A stretch of 64,000 bases of DNA from Candidatus Latescibacterota bacterium. Its GTDB lineage: Bacteria > Latescibacterota > UBA2968. A model generated the notes under the pieces. That model saw nothing but the letters and a program-made list of their open reading frames with translations. It made no database searches and was not told where the DNA came from. Location of the stretch: positions 1 to 64,000 of the forward strand of contig JAJEHL010000027.1 of NCBI GenBank assembly GCA_022823725.1. Direction: 5' to 3'. The position numbers and the translations under genes are program-made. Each line of letters starts with the position of its first letter. The stretch's first letter is position 1. Below, in pieces: positions 23,993 to 32,606 of this stretch.

Positions 23993-26038
23993 ATGGAGAA
24001 AATCGGTTTATGGATCATGAGTTTATTGACTGTGTCTGTGCTGTATTCAAATGTAGAAGCACAGGGCACATACTTATCTCAGCCTATGCTCGATGCACGG
24101 GTTGTTGATATTTTGCATTTAGATGGTTTGCAGTTCAAAGACTTGAATAAAAATGGCAGAGTTGATGTGTACGAAGATTGGCGTCAGCCCGTTGATCAGC
24201 GTGTGGCGAATCTGCTTTCGCACATGACATTAGAAGAAAAGGCTGGCATGTTGCTCATCAATACGTTAAACGCCGAGTCTGGTGGTCGGCTCTCTGATCG
24301 CGCTGTGCAATTTGTTGAGACGGAAAGGATGACCCGCTTTATCTTTCGCAACACTGTTACTGCGACGCCCGGCTCTGACACGGGGTCGCGGTGGCGCGGT
24401 GCTGAAATTACCCCTTATGAAGCCGCGCAGTTTATGAATGCGATGCAGGAACTTGTAGAGTCGTCCCGTCTGGGTATTCCCGCTCTGTTCAAATCCAATG
24501 CCAGAAATCACTACGAGCACGACGCAAGAGCAGGCATCAGCGTTTCGGCAGGCTCGTTTTCGGAATGGCCAAAAGAAGCAGGGCTGGCGGCAACGCGAGA
24601 TATGGATCTGATTGCTGAGTTTGCCCAGATCATGGCCAGGGAGTGGACATCGATTGGTTTGCGATCGATGTATGGCTATATGGCCGATCTTGCGACAGAA
24701 CCACGCTGGTATCGGGTTCATGAGACATTTACAGAAGATGCAGACCTGGCCGCCAATATCATGACTGTTCTGGTGAAGAATCTACAGGGTGAGCAACTGA
24801 ATTCAAAAAGTGTTGCGCTGACAATGAAGCACTTTCCCGGCGGCGGTCCCCAGGAAGGCGGTGGTGATCCGCACTACGATTTTGGTAAGAATCAGGTTTA
24901 TCCTGCGAAAAACTTTGATTATCATGTAAGACCATTTAAAGCTGCCATCGATGCAGGGGTGTCATCAATTATGCCTTATTATGGCGTTCCAATCGGTCAG
25001 CAGTATTTGCCCAATGATGTGGGAATGGCTTTTTCGAAGGGGATTTTGACCGAGTTGCTGCGAAACGACCTCGGGTTTAAGGGGTATGTCAATTCTGATA
25101 CAGGTATTATTGGTGATCGCGCCTGGGGTTTGGAAGACAAGAGCATTGATGAGCAGATTGTCATAGCTGTAGAAGCTGGAACTGACGTACTGTCTGGTTT
25201 TAACAATAACAAACAGATTTTGAATCTTGTGACTGGTGGACAGCTTTCTGTAGATCGGGTTGATCTGTCTGTGCGCAGGCTCTTAAGAGAACAATTTCAG
25301 TTGGGTCTTTTTGAAAATCCTTATGTGGATCCCAATCGGGCAAGTTATCTGGTGGGCAACCGGGCATTTCAAAAGAAGGCGGAGATTGCGCAGCGCAAAT
25401 CTATTGTTTTGCTACAAAACAACGCTGGTGTATTGCCCTTGAAGGCCCAAAGTGAGACCGATTCCATTCAGATTTATACAATGGGTATGAATCCCGAAGT
25501 GGTAAGGGATCCACTGTGGTCAAGTTATGTTGTGGTGGCAGGAGATTATGATTCGAGCAAGGGTGAGGTGCGACCAGTTGTGCCAAAAGGGATGGATTAT
25601 GCGATTTTGCGAGTTGTTGTCTCTAATCCGCGTTCACGGGAAAGGCGCTTTGGCGGGGCCAGCCCGGATGAACTGGATTTGCTGGCGTTTTCTGATATGG
25701 CAAGGGCCAGATCCTGGTCCATTTCACCTTCTCTCGCGGATATTCAGGGTGTTATGAAGGAAGTGGGGGCCGACAAGACTATTCTCGCCATTCGGTTTCG
25801 GCAACCCTATGTTCTGGATCAGCACAGTGGGTTGAGAAAGGCTGGCGCGATTCTGGCGACTTTTGGCGTGAGCGATGCAGCTATTTTAGATATTCTGACT
25901 GGAAAATTCAAGCCTTCGGGGAAACTTCCTTTTGCTCTGGCTAAAAATGCAAAGGCGGTTGTGAAACAGGATCCAGACGCACCGGGATACGACAAAGTAG
26001 GTACGCTGTTTCCGTTTGGTCATGGTTTGAGTTATTAG
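23993..26038 (+). CDS. Glycoside hydrolase family 3 protein
   Basis: A 681-residue secreted GH3 enzyme. Residues 1-23 form a signal peptide ending VEAQ. A short calcium-loop-like stretch (DLNKNGRVDVYEDWR) follows, then the N-terminal barrel with LSHMTLEEKAGMLL, KHFPGGGPQEGGGDP and the nucleophile region VNSDTGII (Asp369). The C-terminal alpha/beta sandwich starts near 465 (AQRKSIVLLQNNAGVLPL) and ends with FPFGHGLSY. There is no fibronectin-like third domain, so it is shorter than many beta-glucosidases. It is predicted to release beta-linked sugars outside the cytoplasm. GGAGGG 7 bases upstream supports the start. It is transcribed divergently from the enolase-superfamily gene. Confidence 0.93.
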   Translation: MEKIGLWIMSLLTVSVLYSNVEAQGTYLSQPMLDARVVDILHLDGLQFKDLNKNGRVDVYEDWRQPVDQRVANLLSHMTLEEKAGMLLINTLNAESGGRLSDRAVQFVETERMTRFIFRNTVTATPGSDTGSRWRGAEITPYEAAQFMNAMQELVESSRLGIPALFKSNARNHYEHDARAGISVSAGSFSEWPKEAGLAATRDMDLIAEFAQIMAREWTSIGLRSMYGYMADLATEPRWYRVHETFTEDADLAANIMTVLVKNLQGEQLNSKSVALTMKHFPGGGPQEGGGDPHYDFGKNQVYPAKNFDYHVRPFKAAIDAGVSSIMPYYGVPIGQQYLPNDVGMAFSKGILTELLRNDLGFKGYVNSDTGIIGDRAWGLEDKSIDEQIVIAVEAGTDVLSGFNNNKQILNLVTGGQLSVDRVDLSVRRLLREQFQLGLFENPYVDPNRASYLVGNRAFQKKAEIAQRKSIVLLQNNAGVLPLKAQSETDSIQIYTMGMNPEVVRDPLWSSYVVVAGDYDSSKGEVRPVVPKGMDYAILRVVVSNPRSRERRFGGASPDELDLLAFSDMARARSWSISPSLADIQGVMKEVGADKTILAIRFRQPYVLDQHSGLRKAGAILATFGVSDAAILDILTGKFKPSGKLPFALAKNAKAVVKQDPDAPGYDKVGTLFPFGHGLSY

Positions 26039-26050
26039 ATTAACATAAGG

Positions 26051-26155
26051 ATGACGGCTCAACGACCTGTTGCCCAATTGCTCAATTGGGGAAAGCAAAT
26101 TCGGGGATATTGGGATACACATCCCGAGTTGGAGGAGATGCGGATACAGTTTTAG
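26051..26155 (+). CDS. Small ORF of 34 codons, possible gene remnant
   Basis: An open frame from ATG 26051 to TAG 26155 encodes an amphipathic, protein-like sequence (QLLNWGKQIRGYWDTHPELE and so on). It lies 12 bases after the GH3 stop and 40 before the next sulfatase. The ribosome site (ATAAGG) is weak. I do not recognise the peptide; it could be the tail of a lost gene. Confidence 0.3.
   Translation: MTAQRPVAQLLNWGKQIRGYWDTHPELEEMRIQF
26073..26090 (+). promoter_or_regulatory. Perfect palindrome, possible operator
   Basis: CCCAATTG and CAATTGGG are perfect inverted 8-bp arms separated by CT. The site is 105 bases upstream of the sulfatase start at 26195 and has no T-run, so an operator is more likely than a terminator. 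It also lies within the small ORF. Confidence 0.4.
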
Positions 26156-26194
26156 TTGGCGCAACCACAGATGGAAAAAAGAAAGGTTTAGCAG

Positions 26195-27487
26195 ATGAGC
26201 AAGACGATAGATGATGATCTCAAAGAACGTCCCAATATTCTGATTATTTTTACCGATGATCAGGGATATGCAGATCTTGGGTGTTTTGGAAATAAAAAGA
26301 ACAAGACACCGCGACTGGATCAACTGGCGAAGGAGGGGACCCGCTTCACCAGCTTTTACGCTCAGCCGGTGTGCGGTCCGTCTCGGTCAGCATTGCTTAC
26401 TGGTCGCTATCCGGTCCGCAGTAAAGGCTGGGGGATGCCCGCCAGTGAGATTACTTTTGCCGAGTTGATGAAACCCGCAGGATACCAGACGGTTTGTATT
26501 GGTAAGTGGGACGTCTCGAATAGGAAGGAAATTATCGAGCGCATGCCGAACGCGCAGGGATTTGATTATTATTACGGTACTCTTGGCGCAAACGACAATG
26601 GATTTATAAAGTTTCACGAGAATAACACGGCGGTTGGTGAAACGGAAGACATGAGCTGTACAATTCGTCTGTACACCGATAAAGCGATTGATTTTCTGGA
26701 GAATCGTCGAGATCCAAATAAGCCGTTTGTGCTCTATCTGGCGCATACGATGTTGCACACGATCATCGATGCATCTCCTGAGTTTAAGGGAAAATCGGCT
26801 GGTGGGTTATATGGAGATGTGGTCGAAGAGTTAGACCATGAGACCGGGCGTTTGCTCGACAAGCTGGACACACTGGGGTTGCGCGACAACACACTGGTGA
26901 TCTATACGACCGATAACGGGCCATGGTGCCAGTCCAAATACTATGAAAACAAGAAAGGTCATCCAGAGGGGTCCATCTTTTGGGGCGATCCTGGTCCGTT
27001 GCGCGCCGGTAAGGGGTCCGCTTACGAAGCCGGGTCTCGTGTGCCTTGTATTGTTCGCTGGCCGGGTAAAGTCCCGGCTGGGCGTACCTCTGATGCGCTC
27101 TGGGCCACGATTGATTTAATGCCGACTTTTACCGCACTATCAGGTGTCAAACCGCCGCAGGATCGCGTGATTGACGGTATTGATCAGACTGCATTGCTTT
27201 TGGGACAGGCCGAAGAAGGCCGAGAAACCTTTATCTATGATCAGGTGGGAGATGGCGATGCCAATATGGGCGTCGGTATTAGAAAGGGGAAGTGGAAGCT
27301 GCTGCTCCCCGGGCGCAAACCAGAACAAGACCATCGCTTTCTGATGGATTTTGGAACAAATGGTCTGGAGTTATACGATCTGGATCGCGACATTGGCGAA
27401 AAGAACAATGTCGTGGACGATCATCCTGAAGTTGTGAAAGAACTCCGTGAAACCTTAGACAGTTTTGAAAGAGGTGTAAAAGAATGA
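26195..27487 (+). CDS. Sulfatase
   Basis: A 430-residue type I sulfatase. IIFTDDQGYADLGCFG gives both calcium Asp residues, Cys60 lies in QPVCGPSRSALLTGRY (C-G-P-S-R), GKWDVSN replaces the more usual GKWH, and YTTDNGPWC provides the second metal set. The GKGSAYEAGSRVPCIVRWPG and GLELYDLDRDIGEKNNV segments are typical of arylsulfatase-A-like enzymes. No signal peptide. The start has GAAAGGTTTAGCAG upstream. It is followed after 47 bases by a PhyH gene and then another sulfatase, likely one operon. The Trp-Asp change at GKWD removes a conserved His beside the catalytic Lys. Confidence 0.92.
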   Translation: MSKTIDDDLKERPNILIIFTDDQGYADLGCFGNKKNKTPRLDQLAKEGTRFTSFYAQPVCGPSRSALLTGRYPVRSKGWGMPASEITFAELMKPAGYQTVCIGKWDVSNRKEIIERMPNAQGFDYYYGTLGANDNGFIKFHENNTAVGETEDMSCTIRLYTDKAIDFLENRRDPNKPFVLYLAHTMLHTIIDASPEFKGKSAGGLYGDVVEELDHETGRLLDKLDTLGLRDNTLVIYTTDNGPWCQSKYYENKKGHPEGSIFWGDPGPLRAGKGSAYEAGSRVPCIVRWPGKVPAGRTSDALWATIDLMPTFTALSGVKPPQDRVIDGIDQTALLLGQAEEGRETFIYDQVGDGDANMGVGIRKGKWKLLLPGRKPEQDHRFLMDFGTNGLELYDLDRDIGEKNNVVDDHPEVVKELRETLDSFERGVKE

Positions 27488-27534
27488 TGGAAAGGTCGTT
27501 TGTAGATGGTACAACCGCCAGGAAGGAGTAGAGA

Positions 27535-28326
27535 ATGGGTGCGTTTTATATCCCCGAAGATGCAGAGGAGCAGTTTGAAGAACGCGGTTATTTTGTGGTT
27601 CGAAATCTGATTTCAGCCCGAGCAGTTGAGGCGGTGCGAAGCGAACTTGAACGGGTCATCGCAGAAAAGCCGGAAGGATTCAGATTGACCACTGATCGCG
27701 CAGATGACACAGGTGTTGACGGTGATGCGGCGGTATGGGCTGTGGGCGATCGGGACCTTCATAGCCGGGTGCTTTGGGAGGAGTGGCTGACAGCAGAGAA
27801 TGTGATTGCAATGAACCAACGCTTTCTGGGTGAAAATGTTCGCGTGCAAGGCACGCGTTTTTTTACGAAGCAGGCTCGAATCGGCGAATCGGTTCCCTGG
27901 CATCAGGACATTTGGCTGTGGGAGCGCGATGCCTCGCATGGCATCAGGCCACACAAGCGCGAACATTTTAATTGTTGGGTGGCTCTGGAGGCTGTCGATC
28001 TGGAGAATGGGTGTTTGCATGTGATGCCGGGCGCCCACAAAGGCGACGTGATCGAACATGTGCAGTATGATGGCTTGCATCCAGAGATTCCGCGTGAGCT
28101 GGTCGCGGAGAGAACGCCTGAACCTGTGCCACTTGGACCGGGCGATGCGGTGATCTGGCATGCGCACATGTGGCATATGAGTCCCCCGAATCCGAGCGAT
28201 CGCACGCGATGGGGCGGTGTTATGATCACGTTTCGCGATGAGATGGCTGAAAAGGCGAATCAGGCCGATCGGGGGATGCTCATCCGCAATGGGCAGGCGT
28301 GTTCTTATCCAGGACCGATTCGTTGA
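27535..28326 (+). CDS. Phytanoyl-CoA dioxygenase family oxygenase
   Basis: A 263-residue 2-oxoglutarate/Fe(II) oxygenase. The iron ligands are His123-x-Asp125 in VPWHQDIWLWE and a His in the cluster VIWHAHMWHMSPPN near 209-214. An Arg in DRTRWGGVMITF may bind 2-oxoglutarate. The N-terminal FEERGYFVVRNLISARAVEAV segment is the usual PhyH entry. Substrate unknown. Ribosome site AAGGAG. It sits between two sulfatase genes, 47 bases after the first and 21 before the second, so co-transcription is likely. Confidence 0.92.
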   Translation: MGAFYIPEDAEEQFEERGYFVVRNLISARAVEAVRSELERVIAEKPEGFRLTTDRADDTGVDGDAAVWAVGDRDLHSRVLWEEWLTAENVIAMNQRFLGENVRVQGTRFFTKQARIGESVPWHQDIWLWERDASHGIRPHKREHFNCWVALEAVDLENGCLHVMPGAHKGDVIEHVQYDGLHPEIPRELVAERTPEPVPLGPGDAVIWHAHMWHMSPPNPSDRTRWGGVMITFRDEMAEKANQADRGMLIRNGQACSYPGPIR

Positions 28327-28347
28327 GTCATAGAGAAAGGGTGTGCG

Positions 28348-30042
28348 ATGTCTAAACCGAATGTAATTTTTGTTTTAACCGATGACCAGGGATATGGCGA
28401 CCTCTCTTGTCACGGAAATCCAGTGATTAAAACGCCTTATCTGGATGCCTTGCGTGAAGAAAGCGTTCGCTTTACAGATTTCCATGTGTCACCCATGTGT
28501 ACCCCGACACGGGGCGAATTAATGACGGGGCAGGATGCGCTTCGCAATGGGGCCACTTTTGTGTGTATGGGGCGATCGCTGATCAATCCCGAATTGCCAA
28601 CGATTGCAGATATTTTTGGCAATAATGGTTATCGCACAGGGCATTTTGGCAAATGGCACCTGGGTGACAATTATCCCTACCGGCCACAGGATCGCGGCTT
28701 TCAGGAAACGATTCATCATCCCGCCTGGGGGGTTACTTCTGCGGCAGATTATTTCGGCAACGACTATTTTGACGATACCTATCGACACAATGGTGAGTAT
28801 GAAGCGTTTGAGGGGTATTGCACGGATGTGTGGTTTGATGAAGCGATGAAGTGGATTGAACGAAGTGATGATGGCCCTTTTTTTGCTTATATCGCAACCA
28901 ATGCGCCGCACACGCCCCTCTGGGTGCCTGATAAATATCGCCAGCCCTATCTTGAGCAGGTCGATTATCCTGTGGCCAGTTTCTTTGGCATGATCGTGAA
29001 CATTGATGAGAATATGGCCAGACTCGATGCATTTCTAAAAGAGAAGGGCTTGTATGAGAATACCATTCTGATTTTTATGACCGACAATGGCACTGCAAGT
29101 GGCGAGTCGGTGTACAATGCCGGTATGCGCGGCAAAAAAACGATGCTTTATGAGGGGGGGCATCGCGTGCCGTTTTTTATTCGTTGGCCTGAAGGCGGGC
29201 TGGGAGTACCGCGCGATATTTCGGATATGACACATGGAACAGATTGTGCGCCGACGCTGGTTTCATTATGCGGTCTGGAAACACCTGAGGACACCGCGTT
29301 TGATGGCGTTTCACTTGCGGGTTTATTGCGGGGAGAGTGTGATCATCTGGAAGATCGCATAAAAGTGGTGCAGTATGGACAGACAGAGAACAAAGAACGG
29401 CGATTTACGGGCAAAGGTAATGCTGCTGTGTTGTGGCATCGCTGGCGCCTGGTCGATTATGAAGAACTCTATAACCTCAATGACGATCCCGGGCAGAAAA
29501 ATAATATTGCAGATCAACATCCCGATGTGGTTGAGCAAATGCAATCACATTACGATGGATGGTGGAATGAATTGGGCAACAATTTTGAACGCTATTATCC
29601 CATTGCAATTGGAACCGATATTGAAAACCCTGCCCGATTGTCGAGTTGCGATTGGTTGCGCGTCTATTGCGATAATCCCAACGGTGTGCGTGGTTGCGTG
29701 ATGGACAGTGGGATCTGGCAACTTGCGGTTTCGCAGGATGGGACCTATGAAATTACTTTGAGGCGGTGGCCAGAAGAATCTGGTTTGGCAATCACTGCAC
29801 CCGCTCCTGTGATGGAAGGTGTGGATGGCACGCTGATGGAAGGCAAAGCGCTTCCTGCAGTGAGGGCGTGGATGCAGATTGGCAAGTCTGTGCAGGAGAC
29901 GGAGGTGCAGGTCGATGACGCGGCTGTGACGATGACTGTAGATTTGGAGGAAGGGCCTACTCATTTGCAGACATGGTGGATTGATGAAAAGGGCGAACGC
30001 CTGGCAGGTGCTTATTATGTAACGATTGAACGCGTTTCTTAA
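28348..30042 (+). CDS. Sulfatase with C-terminal beta extension
   Basis: A 564-residue type I sulfatase. FVLTDDQGYGDLSCHG holds the first ligands, Cys51 is in SPMCTPTRGELMTGQ (C-T-P-T-R), GKWHLGDNYPYRPQDRGF is complete, and FMTDNGTASG is the second metal set. KTMLYEGGHRVPFFIRWPEG follows. After the normal end of the domain near 440 there are about 120 further residues predicted as a beta domain (CDWLRVYCDNPNG, TYEITLRRWP, PTHLQTWWIDEKG), present in one arylsulfatase subgroup. No signal peptide. The start has GAAAGGGTGTGCG. It is the third gene of the 26195 cluster. Confidence 0.93.
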   Translation: MSKPNVIFVLTDDQGYGDLSCHGNPVIKTPYLDALREESVRFTDFHVSPMCTPTRGELMTGQDALRNGATFVCMGRSLINPELPTIADIFGNNGYRTGHFGKWHLGDNYPYRPQDRGFQETIHHPAWGVTSAADYFGNDYFDDTYRHNGEYEAFEGYCTDVWFDEAMKWIERSDDGPFFAYIATNAPHTPLWVPDKYRQPYLEQVDYPVASFFGMIVNIDENMARLDAFLKEKGLYENTILIFMTDNGTASGESVYNAGMRGKKTMLYEGGHRVPFFIRWPEGGLGVPRDISDMTHGTDCAPTLVSLCGLETPEDTAFDGVSLAGLLRGECDHLEDRIKVVQYGQTENKERRFTGKGNAAVLWHRWRLVDYEELYNLNDDPGQKNNIADQHPDVVEQMQSHYDGWWNELGNNFERYYPIAIGTDIENPARLSSCDWLRVYCDNPNGVRGCVMDSGIWQLAVSQDGTYEITLRRWPEESGLAITAPAPVMEGVDGTLMEGKALPAVRAWMQIGKSVQETEVQVDDAAVTMTVDLEEGPTHLQTWWIDEKGERLAGAYYVTIERVS

Positions 30043-30144
30043 AGATGATGACGATAGCCCAACCTGAGGAGAAATACAATTCGAACGGCTTGAACTATTG
30101 CCACAGACATAGTTTTTTTCACCCTTAAACCAACTGAGTTGATT

Positions 30145-31326
30145 ATGTCAAAACACTTAAATTTAGATGAGCGGCTGCGCGTCCCCTACTCCATCGGCAC
30201 GGGCATTTCCAACGATGCAGAGATTGAAGGGTATGTGCAATCGCTGCGAACCCAGGGTTTCTGCGTCATTGAGCGGGTGATTCCCAAAGATCAGGTTGAC
30301 GCGGTGCGCGAGAGTGTGCATCGGGGGCGCGAGCTGTTGCAACAGGACCGCGAGGCGGAGCGTCGCAAGCGCATAGAGATAGAGCGTCAGAGAGACCCCG
30401 ATGCCGAGATTGACGACAGCCCTGAGCGCTTCGAAAGATGGCGCGAGGACCCGGTGCGGCCACCGTTGGCACCGCACGCCGAGCTGTGCGATATCGCGCG
30501 GTGCGAGATATTCGCCGAGTACCTCGCGGAGCCTCGCGTACTGCGGGTTGCCAGAGCCATGCTCGATACGCACATCCGTATTTTGCAGACGGAGGTCAAC
30601 AAGTCGTCGCGACCGGCGAAGAAACCGCTATCCGAGCAGCAACTTAAGCACCGCGGTTGGCATTCTGACTGGCCACACGATCTGAGCGCGTATGGGCCAA
30701 ACAGCGAACATCCCTGGAAGCACTGCGGCGCAGTCGCCCAGCCCTTCCCCGACGTCTGCATGGCACTATCCACGGTCTGGTACCTCGGTCCGGAAGACGT
30801 GACCCCGTTCAACGGCGGCACGTGGATCGTGCCGGGGTCGCACAAAGACCCGCGTAACCCGCGAGGTCCCGACGACGGCATCGACGCACGCGCGCCAATT
30901 CCAGGAGAATTCCAGGTCTCTGCCCCGGCAGGCTCGGTTTTTATGCAGGACACAAGGAGTTGGCACTCGACCGGGCTTAACCAGAGCGAACACGAGCGCA
31001 CGGCGGTGGTGTGCCGATATGCGCCCTGGTGGCTGTCTGGGAATGAGTTTAGCAACTTGCACTCGGGCGGCCACACACTAAGGACCTATGTGCCTCGAGA
31101 GGTTTTCGCCAGGTTCTCCCCGGAACTGAAGCTGCTGTATCGGCACATCGCCGAGGGCGAGGAGGATGTGCTACAGCCCGAGAACCAGCACAAGGCGTTG
31201 CGCGCCAGGTTTCTCGATCAACCGGAACTGCGCCATCCGGACCGCATCGGCGACAACAGCCACATCGTCGCCGGGGACATGAGCGTTGAGGAATGGGAAC
31301 GCAGCCGCGTCCAAAACGAGCATTGA
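30145..31326 (+). CDS. Phytanoyl-CoA dioxygenase family oxygenase, GC-rich
   Basis: A 393-residue member, larger than the two others here. An N-terminal charged segment (LLQQDREAERRKRIEIERQ) precedes the oxygenase fold. His173-x-Asp175 in GWHSDWPHD and His274 in SWHSTGLNQ give the iron triad. HERTAVVCRYAPWWL supplies a candidate 2-oxoglutarate-binding Arg. WIVPGSHKDPRNPRGPDDG is typical of the ectoine-hydroxylase-like branch. Base composition is clearly more GC-rich than the flanking genes, with more G/C third positions, which suggests recent transfer. ATG 30145 is preferred over TTG 30139, but no strong ribosome site is visible. Confidence 0.9.
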   Translation: MSKHLNLDERLRVPYSIGTGISNDAEIEGYVQSLRTQGFCVIERVIPKDQVDAVRESVHRGRELLQQDREAERRKRIEIERQRDPDAEIDDSPERFERWREDPVRPPLAPHAELCDIARCEIFAEYLAEPRVLRVARAMLDTHIRILQTEVNKSSRPAKKPLSEQQLKHRGWHSDWPHDLSAYGPNSEHPWKHCGAVAQPFPDVCMALSTVWYLGPEDVTPFNGGTWIVPGSHKDPRNPRGPDDGIDARAPIPGEFQVSAPAGSVFMQDTRSWHSTGLNQSEHERTAVVCRYAPWWLSGNEFSNLHSGGHTLRTYVPREVFARFSPELKLLYRHIAEGEEDVLQPENQHKALRARFLDQPELRHPDRIGDNSHIVAGDMSVEEWERSRVQNEH

Positions 31327-31338
31327 GCTTTCTAAACT

Positions 31339-32474
31339 ATGAGTGAATCATTATACAATGGGATTGTTTTGCCAGAAACTTGGCCGCCGAGGGATGTGGA
31401 TGGAGAAAGCACTGATCCTTTGAAGGCGAAGGCTGGTTGCATACGTCGCCTGATGGTGTTCACTGGTCTGACCCGGTTGTGACAACACCTGTGGGCGATA
31501 ACACGTCGCTGTTCTACAACCCCTTTCGCAAGAAGTGGTGCATGAGTGTGCGGCGTAAACACGCAGGTTTGCGGGCGCGTTTTTATACTGAGCGCGATGA
31601 TTTTTTGCAAGGTGTGCCTTGGGATCAAGAGCGCGAAGAGGTTTTGTGGCAACGGATTGACAACCGGTCGCTCTCCGATCCTCTGCGACCTGATCATCGC
31701 GTGGCACTCTACGATGTCAATGTGACGCCTTACGAGAGTTTGATGCTGGGATTGTTTGCGATTTTTCGTGGTCCTGAGAACAACATTTGTGCAGATGAAG
31801 GCGTGCCCAAGACGATAGACCTGGAAATCGGTTACAGCCGCGATGGGTTTCATTTTAGTCGGCCCGATCGCACACCGCTTCTGGCGGCATCTCGACAAAT
31901 AGGTGATTGGAATCGTGCGTATCTGCATGCAGTCGGTGGGGTATGTATGGTTGTTGGCGATGAGGTGTGGATTTATTTTACTGGATTTTCTGGTGAATCC
32001 CCGAAACTTGGTAAAACCGATGTGGGAGCGCCCGGACGAACCCGACGTGTTATGTACGCGGGTGCAAGCACGGGGTTGGCGACCATTCGGCGGGATGGGT
32101 TTGTATCGATGGATGCGGGTGTTGATGGGGGCGTGCTGACCACGAGGCCTGTCGTCTTTCAAGGGCATCGGTTATTTGTCAATGTGGATAGCCCCAACGG
32201 GGAATTGACAGCGGAAGTCTTGATTGATAACCAGCCTGTAGATGGTTTGGGTGCTGCGTCTTGTGTGCCTGTTTCTCAAGATAGCACCTGCTGTGAAGTC
32301 ACCTGGCGTTCTGGTATTGATCTGTCGGGTGTTGCCGGGCAGCCTGCACAGATTCGATTCCATTTAAAATCGGGACGGTTGTTTTCTTTTTGGATTACGG
32401 ACGATGTCGGTGGGGCAAGTGCTGGTTATGTCGGTGCGGGTGGGCCGGGATATGCCAATAGTAGGGATCTTTAG
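31339..32474 (+). pseudogene. Broken glycosidase (five-bladed propeller, GH32/43-like) with internal deletion
   Basis: ATG 31339 opens a normal-looking start (MSESLYNGIVLPETWPPRD, then ESTDP), which runs out of frame at about 31420 and stops at 31470. From about 31419 another frame reads FEGEGWLHTSPDGVHWSD and continues for about 345 codons to TAG 32474. It carries propeller motifs such as IGYSRDGFHFSRPDR and FRGPENN. Together they look like the N-terminus and C-terminal two thirds of one sugar-hydrolase gene with the middle removed and the frame lost. The main frame has only an in-frame TTG at 31437 as a possible start and no ribosome site. It probably makes no active enzyme. Confidence 0.75.
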
Positions 32475-32480
32475 TCAATT

Positions 32481-32597
32481 CAGTATCCTGACATCATCGA
32501 GAAGATGACGCAGTATGCCAGGGATGCTCACACTCCGGTTCGCGAAGGCGATATTCTCGATCCGTCTATGGGATTCAAAGGACACGATGAGGATTAA
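32481..32597 (+). pseudogene. Sulfatase C-terminal remnant (38 codons)
   Basis: An open frame ending at TAA 32595-32597 reads QYPDIIEKMTQYARDAHTP and then a short acidic tail with FKGHDED. This is the characteristic extreme C-terminus of arylsulfatase-A-like enzymes: helix, then AHTP-x-R-E-G, then D-P-S-x-G-F. No start codon or upstream sulfatase sequence exists; the broken glycosidase stops 7 bases earlier. It is a stub left by a deletion that fused the two loci. Confidence 0.7.
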
Positions 32598-32606
32598 GCT
32601 AAACTT

